Shown: one piece after another, positions 1 to 8,542 of the stretch
Layout of the letters: the number at the start of each line of letters is the position of its first letter
Numbering within the stretch: the first letter of the stretch is position 1
DNA from: a bacterium
GTDB lineage: Bacteria > Cyanobacteriota > Vampirovibrionia > Obscuribacterales > Obscuribacteraceae
Assembly: GCA_018062085.1 (NCBI GenBank)
Contig: JAGOSY010000002.1
Span: 1-64,000, forward strand
DNA: 64,000 nt
Direction of reading: 5' to 3'
Position numbers and translations under genes: made by a program
Notes under the pieces: generated by a model
Database searches by the model: none
What the model was told of the DNA's origin: nothing
Seen by the model: only the letters and a program-made list of their open reading frames with translations

Positions 1-45
1 TCGTTTACACCGAGGGGGTTGGGAGTTCGAGTCTCTCATCGCCCA
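1..45 (+). tRNA. tRNA-Val (anticodon UAC), 3' part only
   Basis: The window opens inside a tRNA. Positions 4-10 form a 7-base anticodon loop with TAC at 6-8, flanked by TCG at 1-3 pairing with CGA at 11-13. A 5-base variable loop follows (16-20), then a T arm (stem 21-25 with 33-37, one G-U pair, loop TTCGAGT 26-32). The acceptor strand ATCGCCC is at 38-44 and the discriminator A at 45. CCA is not encoded. The acceptor predicts a 5' GGGCGAT, typical of tRNA-Val. The 5' half is outside the window. Confidence 0.88.
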
Positions 46-57
46 ATAATTATAGAG

Positions 58-90
58 AGCGGTTTTCGAAAGAAAACCGCTTTTGCTTTT
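58..90 (+). terminator. Rho-independent terminator of the tRNA
   Basis: A 9-bp perfect stem (58-66 with 73-81, AGCGGTTTT/AAAACCGCT) closes a 6-base loop and is followed by TTTGCTTTT. It begins 12 bases after the tRNA end, so it very likely ends the tRNA transcript. Confidence 0.85.
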
Positions 91-218
91 GGGGCTGTTG
101 AAAATACTGTCCCAACAATATCCCAACTTTGCCCCGGAAATGAAATGACTGGCATTCGAGGGAAATGTTAGTCATGCTCTTTAGAGCGATCGTGCGTTTA
201 ATTAATCATCTAAGAAAG

Positions 219-252
219 GCCTGCATTTATTGCGGGCATTTTGCTTTCTTTC
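219..252 (+). terminator. Second hairpin with T-rich tail
   Basis: GCCTGCA (219-225) pairs with TGCGGGC (231-237), with one T-G pair and a 5-base loop, followed by ATTTTGCTTTCTTTC. It looks like a terminator, but I see no gene between the tRNA terminator and this hairpin. It could end an unrecognised small RNA in 91-218 or be a back-up terminator. Nothing else recognisable is present in 91-363 except the TTTG repeat. Confidence 0.4.
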
Positions 253-284
253 TATTGATAGATTTGCACCATATTAGGTGCCGG

Positions 285-308
285 TTTGTTTGTTTGTTTG
301 TTTGTTTG
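285..308 (+). repeat. (TTTG)6 tetranucleotide repeat
   Basis: Six perfect TTTG units in a non-coding stretch. A simple-sequence tract of this kind can vary in length by slippage. It lies downstream of the stop codon of the minus-strand TPR gene, so it is not a promoter repeat for that gene. Confidence 0.8.
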
Positions 309-363
309 TCTCTTAGTGACTGGTTAAAAGAAAGGACAATGTCAAAGCGCCATTTGCAGACCC

Positions 364-1272
364 TCACTTGCCGCCAGCAATTTTTTCAGCCACGGTCTCG
401 TCGCTCTTCGCAAGATCCATTCTATTTGCTTTGCGATAAGCGCTTGCTCTTGCCAGATACATCGATGCATTCGCTTCCGGCGAATATTTGATCGCATTTG
501 TATAGTCAGCCACTGCTTTGTCCGACTCACCAAGTTTTAAATAAACATCGCCACGTTTCAGATAAGCCATCTCGTCCTTTTTGTTAAAATCAAGCATGTG
601 ACTGTAGTCCGCCAATGCTAATTTGTAGTTCCCGAGAGCTTCGTGACACTGGGCTCTAAGCAAATAGGCTTCATCATCTCTCTTATTAGAGGCGGCAGCG
701 CGAGTGCAATCGGCGATAGCACCTTTATGATCGCGTAACTTCATTTTAATTCGCGCACGAATGACATAGTTCGCTCGGTCGGGAGCCAGCCTGATAAGCT
801 CGTCGACGTTTTTCAATGCGAGCTTGTTTTCACCTAAATCACAGTAGGCTCTCGTCCTTCCGGCATACGGCTCCGGATCGGCCGGATCAATTGAGTTGGC
901 GTGGTCGAAATCTGTTAAGGCGTCTTTGTATTGCCTCAACTCAATACACACCACACCTCGTCTTTTAATTGCTGAGGTATAGTTTGGATCAAGGCCGATC
1001 GCCTTGCTAAACTGTTCGAAGGCTTCTTTATATTTTTCTTGTTTGTTAAATATGCGTCCGCGATTATAGTAAATCGTTCGATTTCTAGGATTCAACTTTT
1101 GAGCACAGTCGATATAGTACAGGGCTGTTTTAAGTTCTTGTTTTTCAATGCACTCGCGTGCTTGTTCGATAAGTTGCTGATCGGCACTGAGTGCGTGACT
1201 CGGTATCTGCGCAAGAACAATTGTCGCCAGTATTAGTGGCAGAAGGTACAGGAAATTGCGGCGCGATTTCAT
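364..1272 (-). CDS. Exported TPR-repeat protein
   Basis: 302 residues. The N-terminus is a Sec signal peptide (two Arg, then a hydrophobic stretch at about residues 7-22, cleavage plausible near SHA-LSA at 25-29). The rest is a regular array of about seven tetratricopeptide repeats, with typical elements such as YYNRGRIFNKQEKYKEA and AYLKRGDVYLKLGESDKA. TPR arrays are protein-binding scaffolds; here the location would be the periplasm or cell surface. No catalytic domain is visible and the partner is unknown. It is monocistronic, tail to tail with the tRNA region. The fold is certain; the role is not. Confidence 0.85.
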   Translation of the reverse strand: MKSRRNFLYLLPLILATIVLAQIPSHALSADQQLIEQARECIEKQELKTALYYIDCAQKLNPRNRTIYYNRGRIFNKQEKYKEAFEQFSKAIGLDPNYTSAIKRRGVVCIELRQYKDALTDFDHANSIDPADPEPYAGRTRAYCDLGENKLALKNVDELIRLAPDRANYVIRARIKMKLRDHKGAIADCTRAAASNKRDDEAYLLRAQCHEALGNYKLALADYSHMLDFNKKDEMAYLKRGDVYLKLGESDKAVADYTNAIKYSPEANASMYLARASAYRKANRMDLAKSDETVAEKIAGGK

Positions 1273-1385
1273 TGATAGAAAGCCCAGTTAGTGCTACTCA
1301 TTCACTCTATTGTCCCATATCAAATGAACGCTGCATCTGCTTTGGCTTCTCGACGCCACTTGCATGAACGCATGTTTTTTTGAGC

Positions 1386-2186
1386 TTAGTCACTAATTGG
1401 CGTCGTGGCAGCAAGACCCCAGGAGGCAAGAATTTCTATTTCTTCTGCCGGTGATTTTGCTTTCTTGAATTTAGTGTTGCTCTGTCCTTTGACCTGTTTT
1501 TCGCAGGCTGCCCACGTCAAATGACGCTTCACAACGCCGTTTTGGTAACTCAAGTAAGAAATTTGTGCTGGCGCATTTCCACGTCCAGACGACGATGAAG
1601 ACGAACCTGCTTTTTTGGCTTCAGGTAAAGGTTCTTCATCTGGCAAATCGGTCAAGTCGACAAAGTAACCATCGAGCGGTCCGGAATATAGAGGTTCGTG
1701 CTTGCCTTTGGATTGCGCTACAGCAATAGTGTCGCATCTTTCGTTACCGGCATAACCGGAATGTCCGCGCACATACTTCCAGCTGATTGTCGCTGGTTTT
1801 ATTAATGTGACCTGGCGTAAAAGTTCTTCCCAATGCTCACGGTTCGCCACATCTTTGCCTTCGGTATTTTTCCAGCCGCGAGCTTTCCAGCCAAAAATCC
1901 ACTGGGTGATACCACGTATGACGTAAACAGAATCTGTATAAATAATTACATTGCATGTCAGTGGCGGCTTTAGCAATTGCAATGCGTGAATGGTTGCCGC
2001 AAGTTCCATGCGATTGTTTGTGGTGCCGTGGTTATTGCCGCCAATTTCTTTGACGGTGCCATCTGGAAAAGCGACAATGCTTCCCCAGCCGCCTGGACCG
2101 GGATTTCCCGAGCAGGCTCCGTCGGTAAAAATGACAATAGATTGCTCTGAATCTTTCATACCTGTAGGCAAATTTGCTCCTGGCAA
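1386..2186 (-). CDS. rnhA: Ribonuclease HI with C-terminal hybrid-binding-like domain
   Basis: 266 residues. An RNase H fold at about residues 15-160 carries the full active site: D22 (FTDGACSGNPG), E61 (NRMELAA), D85 (YTDS), H142 (RGHSG) and D152 (NERCD). It should cleave the RNA strand of RNA-DNA hybrids, for example Okazaki primers and R-loops. After an acidic/Ser-rich linker (about 175-208), residues 212-258 (WAACEKQVKG, TKFKKAKSPAEE) resemble the caulimovirus-viroplasmin/RNase H1 hybrid-binding domain, which is usually N-terminal. Met10 is an alternative start. Catalytic assignment is firm; the C-terminal domain call is from motif memory. Confidence 0.92.
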   Translation of the reverse strand: MPGANLPTGMKDSEQSIVIFTDGACSGNPGPGGWGSIVAFPDGTVKEIGGNNHGTTNNRMELAATIHALQLLKPPLTCNVIIYTDSVYVIRGITQWIFGWKARGWKNTEGKDVANREHWEELLRQVTLIKPATISWKYVRGHSGYAGNERCDTIAVAQSKGKHEPLYSGPLDGYFVDLTDLPDEEPLPEAKKAGSSSSSSGRGNAPAQISYLSYQNGVVKRHLTWAACEKQVKGQSNTKFKKAKSPAEEIEILASWGLAATTPISD

Positions 2187-2437
2187 CGCTAAAATTAGAT
2201 GCTTTCGCTTAAGTAAATCGAATTATATCATTTTTCTTGCCGTAGCTTGAGTGCGGCAATTTGCCACCATATTTGGTGACTAAAATTGCTTTGCGAATGC
2301 CCAGCATCATTCGTTGGGGCGTAATCAAGTAGATAGGCAGAGCAGGCTGAGGTTTCTCTTTGTCCTTAAGCCGATGATATGTTTTTGTTGAATAACCATG
2401 ATATAAGAATGCTATTGCTATTTCTGCACCATCAGCC

Positions 2438-2926
2438 ATGGCGGTACAAATGTTTCCTCAGAGATATGACGCACGCTATATTCTAACTACTGGTGAATTA
2501 CCAGTAGAGATTCACACTTCTTCTGATGGTAAAGGCAGGCTGCGAAGCGAAGCCTCCAATGGTGGCACCAATAGAAGTATCACGCTAACTGATTACATCG
2601 GCAGAGTTGTTTATCGAATTTCCACTTCTCCTAGTATGGTTTTCAAAACTCACCTTAAGGAGCCCTACGAAGGTGATTTTGACGATGCGGCTGCCAGAAA
2701 GAAGAACGCCGTAAGCCTTGGCCGAAAGTCTATTAAGGGCCGGATGTGCCTTGGCTGGACTTTTAAGCAAGATGGTGTGACTTGTGAAGTTTGGGTTGAC
2801 GCGAAAGCCAGACTTTTAGCGCATAGCGAAAGTAAGGATCCGCGAGTAATTTCAAAAATGGAATTGGTGGATGCTAATACAGACGAACAGCCAGAAGCCT
2901 TATTTGAAATTCCTTCTGTCAGGTAA
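2438..2926 (+). CDS. Hypothetical protein (LolA/DUF4412-like flavour)
   Basis: 162 residues with no clear signal peptide from the first Met. Met5 is an alternative start. The body alternates beta-strand-like segments and ends with an LFEIP motif before the stop. This pattern recalls periplasmic beta-sheet proteins of the LolA/DUF4412 type, where a late F-x-IP element is common. That similarity is weak and no function is claimed. It is divergent from the RNase HI gene and its start overlaps in antisense with a spurious minus-strand reading frame. No good Shine-Dalgarno sequence is visible. Confidence 0.55.
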   Translation: MAVQMFPQRYDARYILTTGELPVEIHTSSDGKGRLRSEASNGGTNRSITLTDYIGRVVYRISTSPSMVFKTHLKEPYEGDFDDAAARKKNAVSLGRKSIKGRMCLGWTFKQDGVTCEVWVDAKARLLAHSESKDPRVISKMELVDANTDEQPEALFEIPSVR

Positions 2927-2944
2927 AATATTTTGCTACCGGAG

Positions 2945-3358
2945 CTAGCTATCGCTCAGCTTGCGCCACTCTTGCAACTGTTCGATAGTCAAATGAGAGA
3001 ATTTGAGAAACTGCGCCAGAACCTCCACATCTACAGCACTGATAACTGTATCTGGACCAGGCACGTCGTCTGCTAGATTGCAAATAGTTTCAAAATATTT
3101 TTCTAAGACTTTAAACATTAGCAGCGCTTCGGCTGAGAAATTGAATGGCATGGCCTCGGCATGCTTGATTTCGCGAAGTGAGACACCATCGCCATTCAAA
3201 TCAATTTTGCCGAAATTTTCTTTCAGTAGGTCAGCCAGCCGCGCTCCGCTCATAACCGTCGGCGTCTGGTCTGTTTCCTCACTATTGCGAAAATCGCCGA
3301 AGAGATCTTTGTAGGCGCTAGCTGCCATGCGTCTTCTTTTTTCTGGAATGTCAGTCAT
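2945..3358 (-). CDS. Small cytoplasmic protein with EF-hand-like loop
   Basis: 137 residues, highly charged at the N-terminus and without a signal peptide. Residues around DLNGDGVSLREI look like a calcium-binding EF-hand loop, but the acidic residue that should sit at loop position 12 falls at position 11, so binding may be weak or absent. The remainder is predicted helical. It converges on the preceding plus-strand gene with an 18-base gap. Function unknown. Confidence 0.6.
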   Translation of the reverse strand: MTDIPEKRRRMAASAYKDLFGDFRNSEETDQTPTVMSGARLADLLKENFGKIDLNGDGVSLREIKHAEAMPFNFSAEALLMFKVLEKYFETICNLADDVPGPDTVISAVDVEVLAQFLKFSHLTIEQLQEWRKLSDS

Positions 3359-3423
3359 AACGGCCCTATCTTAAGTTCACAATAAGACTCTAATGATAGT
3401 GCATTGCTGGCAAAGTTGATCGG

Positions 3424-4638
3424 CTACCGAGCTTGACTCTCAGGAGCCACCGAAATTGGAATAAGCTTATAGTGACCCGGCCTCGCTACATCAGGCTTGA
3501 GCTCAAGCTTTATATCGTGGCCAACCTCGTCTACGATGCAACCGCTTCGAGTTTGACCTGTGACTTCAAAAATCGTCAGACCGTCTGATCTTTGCGAGCG
3601 TACTCGAAAGTGTCCTGAATAAAGTATGTCGCCAGAGTGGTCAAAAATGTACGATGATGGCCCACGCGCATGATGTTCTTCAAAGCAGAACGGTCCATGA
3701 AAATGACTTATATGAAACGCTGGCAATTTCTTCAGTTCTCTGCCGCTGGAGTCAATTAGGGAAAATTTGTCGTAATTTCCTTCAACTTCAATCGGCAATA
3801 TTCCGCTCGAAATTTTTGCAGTAGCGACTCCCTCACTGAACGGATTTGCCGCAATAAAGGTTGGCTTAATTACCCATTTGCCTGTCTTGTTGACGTAGCC
3901 ATATCGACAAGTCAGGCTATCTCTTGCAACTGCCTTGTCATCAACAAAGTCTGACATCTGCTCTACGTCAGGAACGTCAATTTTGAAGCCCGAGACTTTC
4001 GGCAAAACCATCGGAACGACAGTTGCTTTGTACGCTTTCCACTGAGGATAAAATTCACGATAGGTCTTTGTGTCTTTGTTTTTGACTATGGCCAGAAACG
4101 TTCCAAATTCATCGTTGCCGCCAAATCCGACATTAAACGAATAACTAGTTGGCTGTTTCAGCAGCTTGTAGATCAAGCGCATTAATTCAGAAGCTTTTGC
4201 AATTTGTCCTTTTTCGGCTAAGAAACAAGCATAACTATTCAATGCGCAGATGCTCACATCATGATTTGAAACAGCTTTGTTTGCAAGCGAACCAAGATCT
4301 GCCTCTGTCGCATCGCTAGCTTCTTTGTAGAGGCTTTCTGCCTCGGTCAAGTTTCCCAGTTGATACTGAACGTCTGCAATTTTGACCAAGGCTGCGTATT
4401 GCATTACAACTGGTTGGTTGATCTTAAACTTTTCGTAGCCTGCGAGCCAATCTTTGAGCATTTGTTTGTGTGTTGCTAAGTCTACCTCCTCAGCAGATAA
4501 CGCGCGGCCCTCCTTGCTCTCGTTTCCAGAAGTTTCCGCAGGAAGAAAGCCAGGGCCACCATCGGTGAACGCAGAAGCGCCATCAGAATTGAAAAAGCCT
4601 AGCGCCAAAATTATCGACAGCAATCGTAGTTTGAACAT
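3424..4638 (-). CDS. Exported TPR and WG-repeat protein
   Basis: 404 residues with a signal peptide (hydrophobic stretch at about 5-22, cleavage near ASA-F). Residues 60-200 contain two or three TPR-like helical pairs (for example LVKIADVQYQLGNLTEAESL). The C-terminal half has a WG (KWG) beta repeat, YGYVNKTGKWVIKPTF, followed by more divergent copies with SLIDSSGREL and IFDHSGDILY. WG repeats and TPRs are both binding modules. Predicted periplasmic or surface protein of unknown partner. Confidence 0.72.
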   Translation of the reverse strand: MFKLRLLSIILALGFFNSDGASAFTDGGPGFLPAETSGNESKEGRALSAEEVDLATHKQMLKDWLAGYEKFKINQPVVMQYAALVKIADVQYQLGNLTEAESLYKEASDATEADLGSLANKAVSNHDVSICALNSYACFLAEKGQIAKASELMRLIYKLLKQPTSYSFNVGFGGNDEFGTFLAIVKNKDTKTYREFYPQWKAYKATVVPMVLPKVSGFKIDVPDVEQMSDFVDDKAVARDSLTCRYGYVNKTGKWVIKPTFIAANPFSEGVATAKISSGILPIEVEGNYDKFSLIDSSGRELKKLPAFHISHFHGPFCFEEHHARGPSSYIFDHSGDILYSGHFRVRSQRSDGLTIFEVTGQTRSGCIVDEVGHDIKLELKPDVARPGHYKLIPISVAPESQAR

Positions 4639-4776
4639 TGAGACTCTCAGAATTGGGCGATGTCAAGATCGTGTTGTGCTAGCGCCGATGAGGGAAATTT
4701 TTGATAAGCTGTAAAAGTTAAAGAGTATCGGAACCCGAGAAACCCACTTATATCACTCTTCAGCCTTGGGGTGCTA

Positions 4777-5079
4777 ATGATAAACCGGTTCAGTAGCTTG
4801 GTAGCTAGTTTCGTCCCCTGGTTTGCTATCGGAATTGCCTTCTTGATTTCGCCCGGCTATATGTCACCGTTCATGCGTGACCCTATTGGTATAGGCTGTT
4901 TGGTGTTGATCCTGGTGTGGACCATTGCCGGTATCGTGCTCAGTGTCATTCCGGGACTCCCCGCACTGCTAAAAGGCTTTTGGTGGATCTGGCTTCCCTT
5001 ATGGTTATTAGTGCCGATGCTGGGTCCGGCTGTGCTCACAATTTTGCAGGCTTTAGGTCCGCTCACTGGCGGCGTCTAA
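4777..5079 (+). CDS. Small integral membrane protein
   Basis: About 100 residues with three hydrophobic segments (around residues 5-22, 35-52 and 62-90), the last Trp/Pro-rich (GFWWIWLPLWLLVPMLGP). ATG 4777 is preferred over GTG 4771 because GGGG at 4768-4771 stands five bases upstream. The next gene begins 28 bases downstream on the same strand, so the two may be cotranscribed. No family recognised. Confidence 0.6.
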   Translation: MINRFSSLVASFVPWFAIGIAFLISPGYMSPFMRDPIGIGCLVLILVWTIAGIVLSVIPGLPALLKGFWWIWLPLWLLVPMLGPAVLTILQALGPLTGGV

Positions 5080-5107
5080 TATTTCCGTCTCGTTTAAGTG
5101 GGCCGTA

Positions 5108-5660
5108 ATGCTAAAGACAATCTTTGGTACGGTGGGTCGTGGTGCGATTACTTTCGTTGTATTATTGATTGTCACGATGCCCGCCTTGGCCGATGATCAG
5201 GTAGTTGATCTGTCGGTGTTCAGCATCGACAAAATTACACCCTTTGCCCCAAAGGGATTCAATAAACAATTCAACCACCAACTGTATCCTCAACCTCAGC
5301 AGAAAGTTCATCTGAACCCAGGAGATGCGCTCGTCGTTAAACTCTCTAAGATAGAGGGTCGCAGTAACTATGGTTCCTGTCATCTGGATAGCATGATTTC
5401 CGACAGGTCCTGGTTTGGGCATGATTACACCTCATATGGAAATCCCGATACAGGTCACTGCGCTCACACGTGAGCAAGAATAGGCCCTACTTAACCCAGT
5501 CCTGCCCGCAAAAGGGACTACGAAAATTTGTGTCCCTTCTGACGTGATAGAGGCGATTAAGTCTGAAATCAATGGCACTGTAGGTAACATCTACAACGTT
5601 GTTATAAAAAAACGCAGCGCTCAATTGCATGAAGATGCTGACAAATTTCCCTTAAAATAG
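5108..5660 (+). pseudogene. Secreted protein gene, apparently frameshifted
   Basis: An intact reading frame from ATG 5108 to TGA 5471-5473 gives 121 residues with a clear signal peptide (to about ALA-DD, residue 29). From 5484 to TAG 5658-5660 a second frame continues without a stop for 58 codons and reads like protein (PSDVIEAIKSEINGTVGN), but has no start of its own. The simplest reading is one gene of about 180 residues broken by a frameshift near 5400-5480. Alternatively only the first 121 residues are made. No family recognised. Confidence 0.5.
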
Positions 5661-5714
5661 AAGGCGGACATCTTGCTACAATTTGCCGGTTATTGCTCAC
5701 AACCGGAGCCCGAA

Positions 5715-7277
5715 TTGAAATTCTTAACAACAACCGTATCGCTTTTGCTCTCTCTAACATTGACCGGCTGGCAGTATGCCTTGGCTGCAGACAAACAACC
5801 CAACATAGTAGTTATCTGGGGAGACGATGTCGGGCAGTCTAATGTCAGCGCCTACACCAAGGGTTTGATGGGTTACCAAACGCCCAGCATTGACCGCATT
5901 GCCAAAGAAGGAGTTATGTTTACAGACTCCTATGCAGAGCAAAGTTGCACAGCTGGCCGTTCTTCTTTTATAACTGGACAGACCGGTTTGCGCACAGGCA
6001 ACACAAAAGTCGGTCTGCCGGGTGCTGCACTTGGTTTGCAGGGGAGAGATGTAACCATTGCTGAGTTGCTCAAGGCCCAAGGTTATGCTACGGGGCAGTT
6101 CGGTAAGAACCATCTTGGCGACAGGGACGAGCACCTTCCCACTAATCATGGCTTTGATGAATTCTACGGACCTCTCTACCACCTCAACGCTTCTGAAGAG
6201 CCTGAGCTGCGGGACTATCCGAAAAATCCTGAGTTCTTGAAAAAATTTGGTCCGCGTGGAGTGATTCATAGCTTCGCCCTGCCCGACGGAAAACAGAAGA
6301 TAGAGGATACCGGCCCTCTGACCAAGAAGCGTATGGAAATCATTGATGATGATATTGCTGAACGCTCTGTCAAGTTCATAGAAGAGCAGCATAAGGCAGG
6401 CAAGCCTTTGTTCGTGTGGGTAAATTTCACTCATATGCACTTTCGTACTCATGCCAAGCCCGAGAGCATTGGTCAGTCAGGCCGGTGGCAGAGCGAATAT
6501 CACGATGTGATGATTGACCATGATAAGAACGTGGGAACCGTGCTAGCAGAGCTCGATAAACTTGGTATTGCCGATAACACCATAGTGATGTACTCGACAG
6601 ACAACGGGCCACACATGAACTCGTGGCCTGATGCGGCAATGACTCCGTTTCGATCTGAGAAGAACTCCAACTGGGAAGGCGCTTATCGTGTACCAGAGAT
6701 GATTCGTTGGCCGGGACACATCAAGCCCGGTACGGTAAGCAACGAAATGGTTGCCCATCTAGACTGGATGCCTACAATACTTGCAGCTGCTGGTGTGCCC
6801 GATGTAAAAGAGCAGCTTCTCAAAGGTATGAAAGTTGGAGATAAGACTTTCAAAGTGCATCTCGATGGCTATAACCTGCTGCCTTACCTAACAGGTCAAG
6901 AAAAGAAGAGTCCGCGCCAGGAGTTCTTCTACTTCAACGACGACGCCGATCTTGTCTCTTTGCGTTACGACAATTGGAAACTAGTCTTCTCGGAACAAAG
7001 AGCCCCGGGCACGTTTAGGATTTGGAGTGAACCATTTACGACCCTGCGCGTGCCGAAGATCTTTAATCTACGCACCGACCCCTATGAGCGTGCAGACATT
7101 ACTTCAAACACCTATTACGACTGGCTGATGGACCATGCCTATCTTTTGGTTCCGGCTCAGGTTTCTGTCGGGAAGTTCCTTGGTACCTTCCAGGAATTTC
7201 CACCGAGCCAGAAATCGGCTAGCTTCAGTATTGATCAAGTCATGGAGAAACTGAAGGACGGTGCCGGTAGCAAGTAG
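5715..7277 (+). CDS. Exported arylsulfatase (type I, formylglycine-dependent)
   Basis: 520 residues from TTG 5715, chosen because GGAG at 5705-5708 is well spaced and the product then starts directly with a signal peptide (cleavage near ALA-ADK). An upstream TTG at 5673 would add 14 residues. The alkaline-phosphatase-fold sulfatase domain shows the metal-binding pair D37-D38 (WGDDVG) and the modification motif C78-T-A-G-R, whose Cys must be oxidised to formylglycine. Further family motifs are GKNHLGD, NFTHMH and STDNGPH. It hydrolyses sulfate esters in the periplasm or outside; substrate unknown. No formylglycine-generating enzyme is present in this window. Confidence 0.9.
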   Translation: MKFLTTTVSLLLSLTLTGWQYALAADKQPNIVVIWGDDVGQSNVSAYTKGLMGYQTPSIDRIAKEGVMFTDSYAEQSCTAGRSSFITGQTGLRTGNTKVGLPGAALGLQGRDVTIAELLKAQGYATGQFGKNHLGDRDEHLPTNHGFDEFYGPLYHLNASEEPELRDYPKNPEFLKKFGPRGVIHSFALPDGKQKIEDTGPLTKKRMEIIDDDIAERSVKFIEEQHKAGKPLFVWVNFTHMHFRTHAKPESIGQSGRWQSEYHDVMIDHDKNVGTVLAELDKLGIADNTIVMYSTDNGPHMNSWPDAAMTPFRSEKNSNWEGAYRVPEMIRWPGHIKPGTVSNEMVAHLDWMPTILAAAGVPDVKEQLLKGMKVGDKTFKVHLDGYNLLPYLTGQEKKSPRQEFFYFNDDADLVSLRYDNWKLVFSEQRAPGTFRIWSEPFTTLRVPKIFNLRTDPYERADITSNTYYDWLMDHAYLLVPAQVSVGKFLGTFQEFPPSQKSASFSIDQVMEKLKDGAGSK

Positions 7278-7303
7278 CAATTAACAAGCAGCAATTAACA
7301 AGT
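7276..7303 (+). repeat. 14-bp tandem direct repeat
   Basis: AGCAATTAACAAGC (7276-7289) is followed at once by AGCAATTAACAAGT (7290-7303), overlapping the sulfatase stop codon. A shorter AATTGGTAATTGG repeat follows. The region to 7352 has no other visible feature. Confidence 0.75.
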
Positions 7304-7352
7304 CGTAATTGGTAATTGGCAAATAGTAATCACGAAATAAGAGAAGCCTGAC

Positions 7353-7799
7353 ATGCCAACAAATGATCCTGAGCAAAACCAATTAGAGATTGAAGAGTGT
7401 GCTTCAAGCCAAGATCAAGATGCGATTGTTGGTATCTTGCGCAGATACAATACGCAGCAGGCAGGTCAAGCTAATTACAAAAGGCTAGACCTTATGATTC
7501 GAGATTCAGGCGGCAATATAATTGCGGGCTTGTGCGGCGAGACACGCTGGGGCTGGCTTGAGGTAGAGACTTTGGCCGTCGAAGACGGCTATCGTCACCA
7601 ACAAATTGGTTCTCGACTTTTAGACGCAGCGGAGGCCGAGGCCAGAAAGCGGAATTGCCACGGTGTGTTTTTAGACACTTATACTTTTCAGGCTCGCGAG
7701 TTCTATGAGCGCAAGGGTTATACAGTCTATGGCAAGTTAGAAGACTTTCCTAAGGGATACACCAAATTCTATTTGTGGAAAGAGCTGGCGCCGTTTTAG
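7353..7799 (+). CDS. GNAT-family N-acetyltransferase
   Basis: 148 residues of a single GNAT domain. Motif A is LAVEDGYRHQQIGSRLLD, giving the acetyl-CoA loop Q-x-x-G, and motif B is FLDTYTFQAREFYERKGY with the usual Tyr near the C-terminus. It transfers an acetyl group from acetyl-CoA to an unknown amine. Cytoplasmic. Its last four bases overlap the convergent gene on the other strand. Confidence 0.88.
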   Translation: MPTNDPEQNQLEIEECASSQDQDAIVGILRRYNTQQAGQANYKRLDLMIRDSGGNIIAGLCGETRWGWLEVETLAVEDGYRHQQIGSRLLDAAEAEARKRNCHGVFLDTYTFQAREFYERKGYTVYGKLEDFPKGYTKFYLWKELAPF

Positions 7800-8332
7800 T
7801 CTTCCATTTTTTTATAGATTATCAACGCCCGATTATTCGAATCGAGTATTGGATTGCCTGAAAGAGCGGCGCCCCAAATTGCAAATGTCTTTATTCCGTC
7901 GGTGAGGATGATCACTGAGTTGCCAGGCATGCCGTTGAAGCGCTCTGGGGGAGACTTTCGCCACATTTCTGGGTCTATATTTGCCACAGTTGGATCTAGA
8001 GTAATGCGGTATTCACCGAGCACCCGATACGCTCCATTTGTTGTAGGTTGGTTGCGTGAACCGGAGAGCTCCTCCGAATACAGACCTTGTAAAACGATAT
8101 CGAAATCAGCCTGCGATGAGGGCATATTTCCATGCTCTTTGTAAAAAGCTTTCATAGAGGTAGATGCCGCCTTCATATTATCGAGTACCTGCCCCTGTCC
8201 AAATCCCTGGGGCGTTTGAGCAAGCGCCCTAGGGGTAGTGCTAGAAGTACAAATAGAAGTATAAATAGAAGTACAAGTCAGGGCCAGCGCGAATGCGCCC
8301 AATAACATTTTCGAATTAGTGAACATTGTCAA
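7796..8332 (-). CDS. Exported hypothetical protein
   Basis: 178 residues. A signal peptide occupies about residues 1-38, with an unusual Thr/Ser/Cys repeat (TSIYTSICTSS) between the hydrophobic core and the likely ALA-Q cleavage site. The mature part has an amphipathic helix followed by beta-rich sequence (AYRVLGEYRITLDP, NSVIILTDG), a layout like pseudopilin C-terminal domains but without the prepilin peptidase signature. Function unknown. It converges on the GNAT gene with a 4-base overlap. Confidence 0.6.
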   Translation of the reverse strand: MTMFTNSKMLLGAFALALTCTSIYTSICTSSTTPRALAQTPQGFGQGQVLDNMKAASTSMKAFYKEHGNMPSSQADFDIVLQGLYSEELSGSRNQPTTNGAYRVLGEYRITLDPTVANIDPEMWRKSPPERFNGMPGNSVIILTDGIKTFAIWGAALSGNPILDSNNRALIIYKKMED

Positions 8333-8494
8333 ACCTATTCATTGTGCTACGAGGATATTTTGCCACGCGGACATCATTCCCAGTTTTGCCAAAATAGTAT
8401 TCGCTTCGTTCTAGATGTTCGCTCGTCAGCCAGCACCCTTTGGAAGTAATGAGGCTAGAATGAGGGAGTAATCACTGCCTGTCCACCCCTACTT

Positions 8495-8512
8495 CCCATT
8501 CCCACCCCACCC
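8495..8512 (-). other. G-quadruplex motif upstream of a Ser/Thr kinase gene
   Basis: On the minus strand this reads GGG-T-GGGG-T-GGG-AAT-GGG: four runs of at least three G with loops of 1, 1 and 3. The plus strand carries the matching C-rich i-motif sequence. The tract lies 30-48 bases before the kinase start at 8543, within the untranslated leader or promoter. More C runs flank it (8486-8489). Confidence 0.6.
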
Positions 8513-8542
8513 ACCGCCACCCTAATCGATTGAGCATAATCT

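Noticed and set aside
165..491. Plus-strand frame over the TTTG repeat
   Set aside because: The open frame is produced by the repeat and overlaps the TPR gene antisense; composition is not protein-like.
2209..2439. 76-codon minus-strand frame between RNase HI and the 2438 gene
   Set aside because: No ribosome-binding site at usable distance, no recognisable motif, and it occupies the upstream region shared by two other genes; most likely chance.
5754..6452. 232-codon minus-strand frame opposite the sulfatase
   Set aside because: The sulfatase motifs are on the other strand; the antisense product shows no domain.
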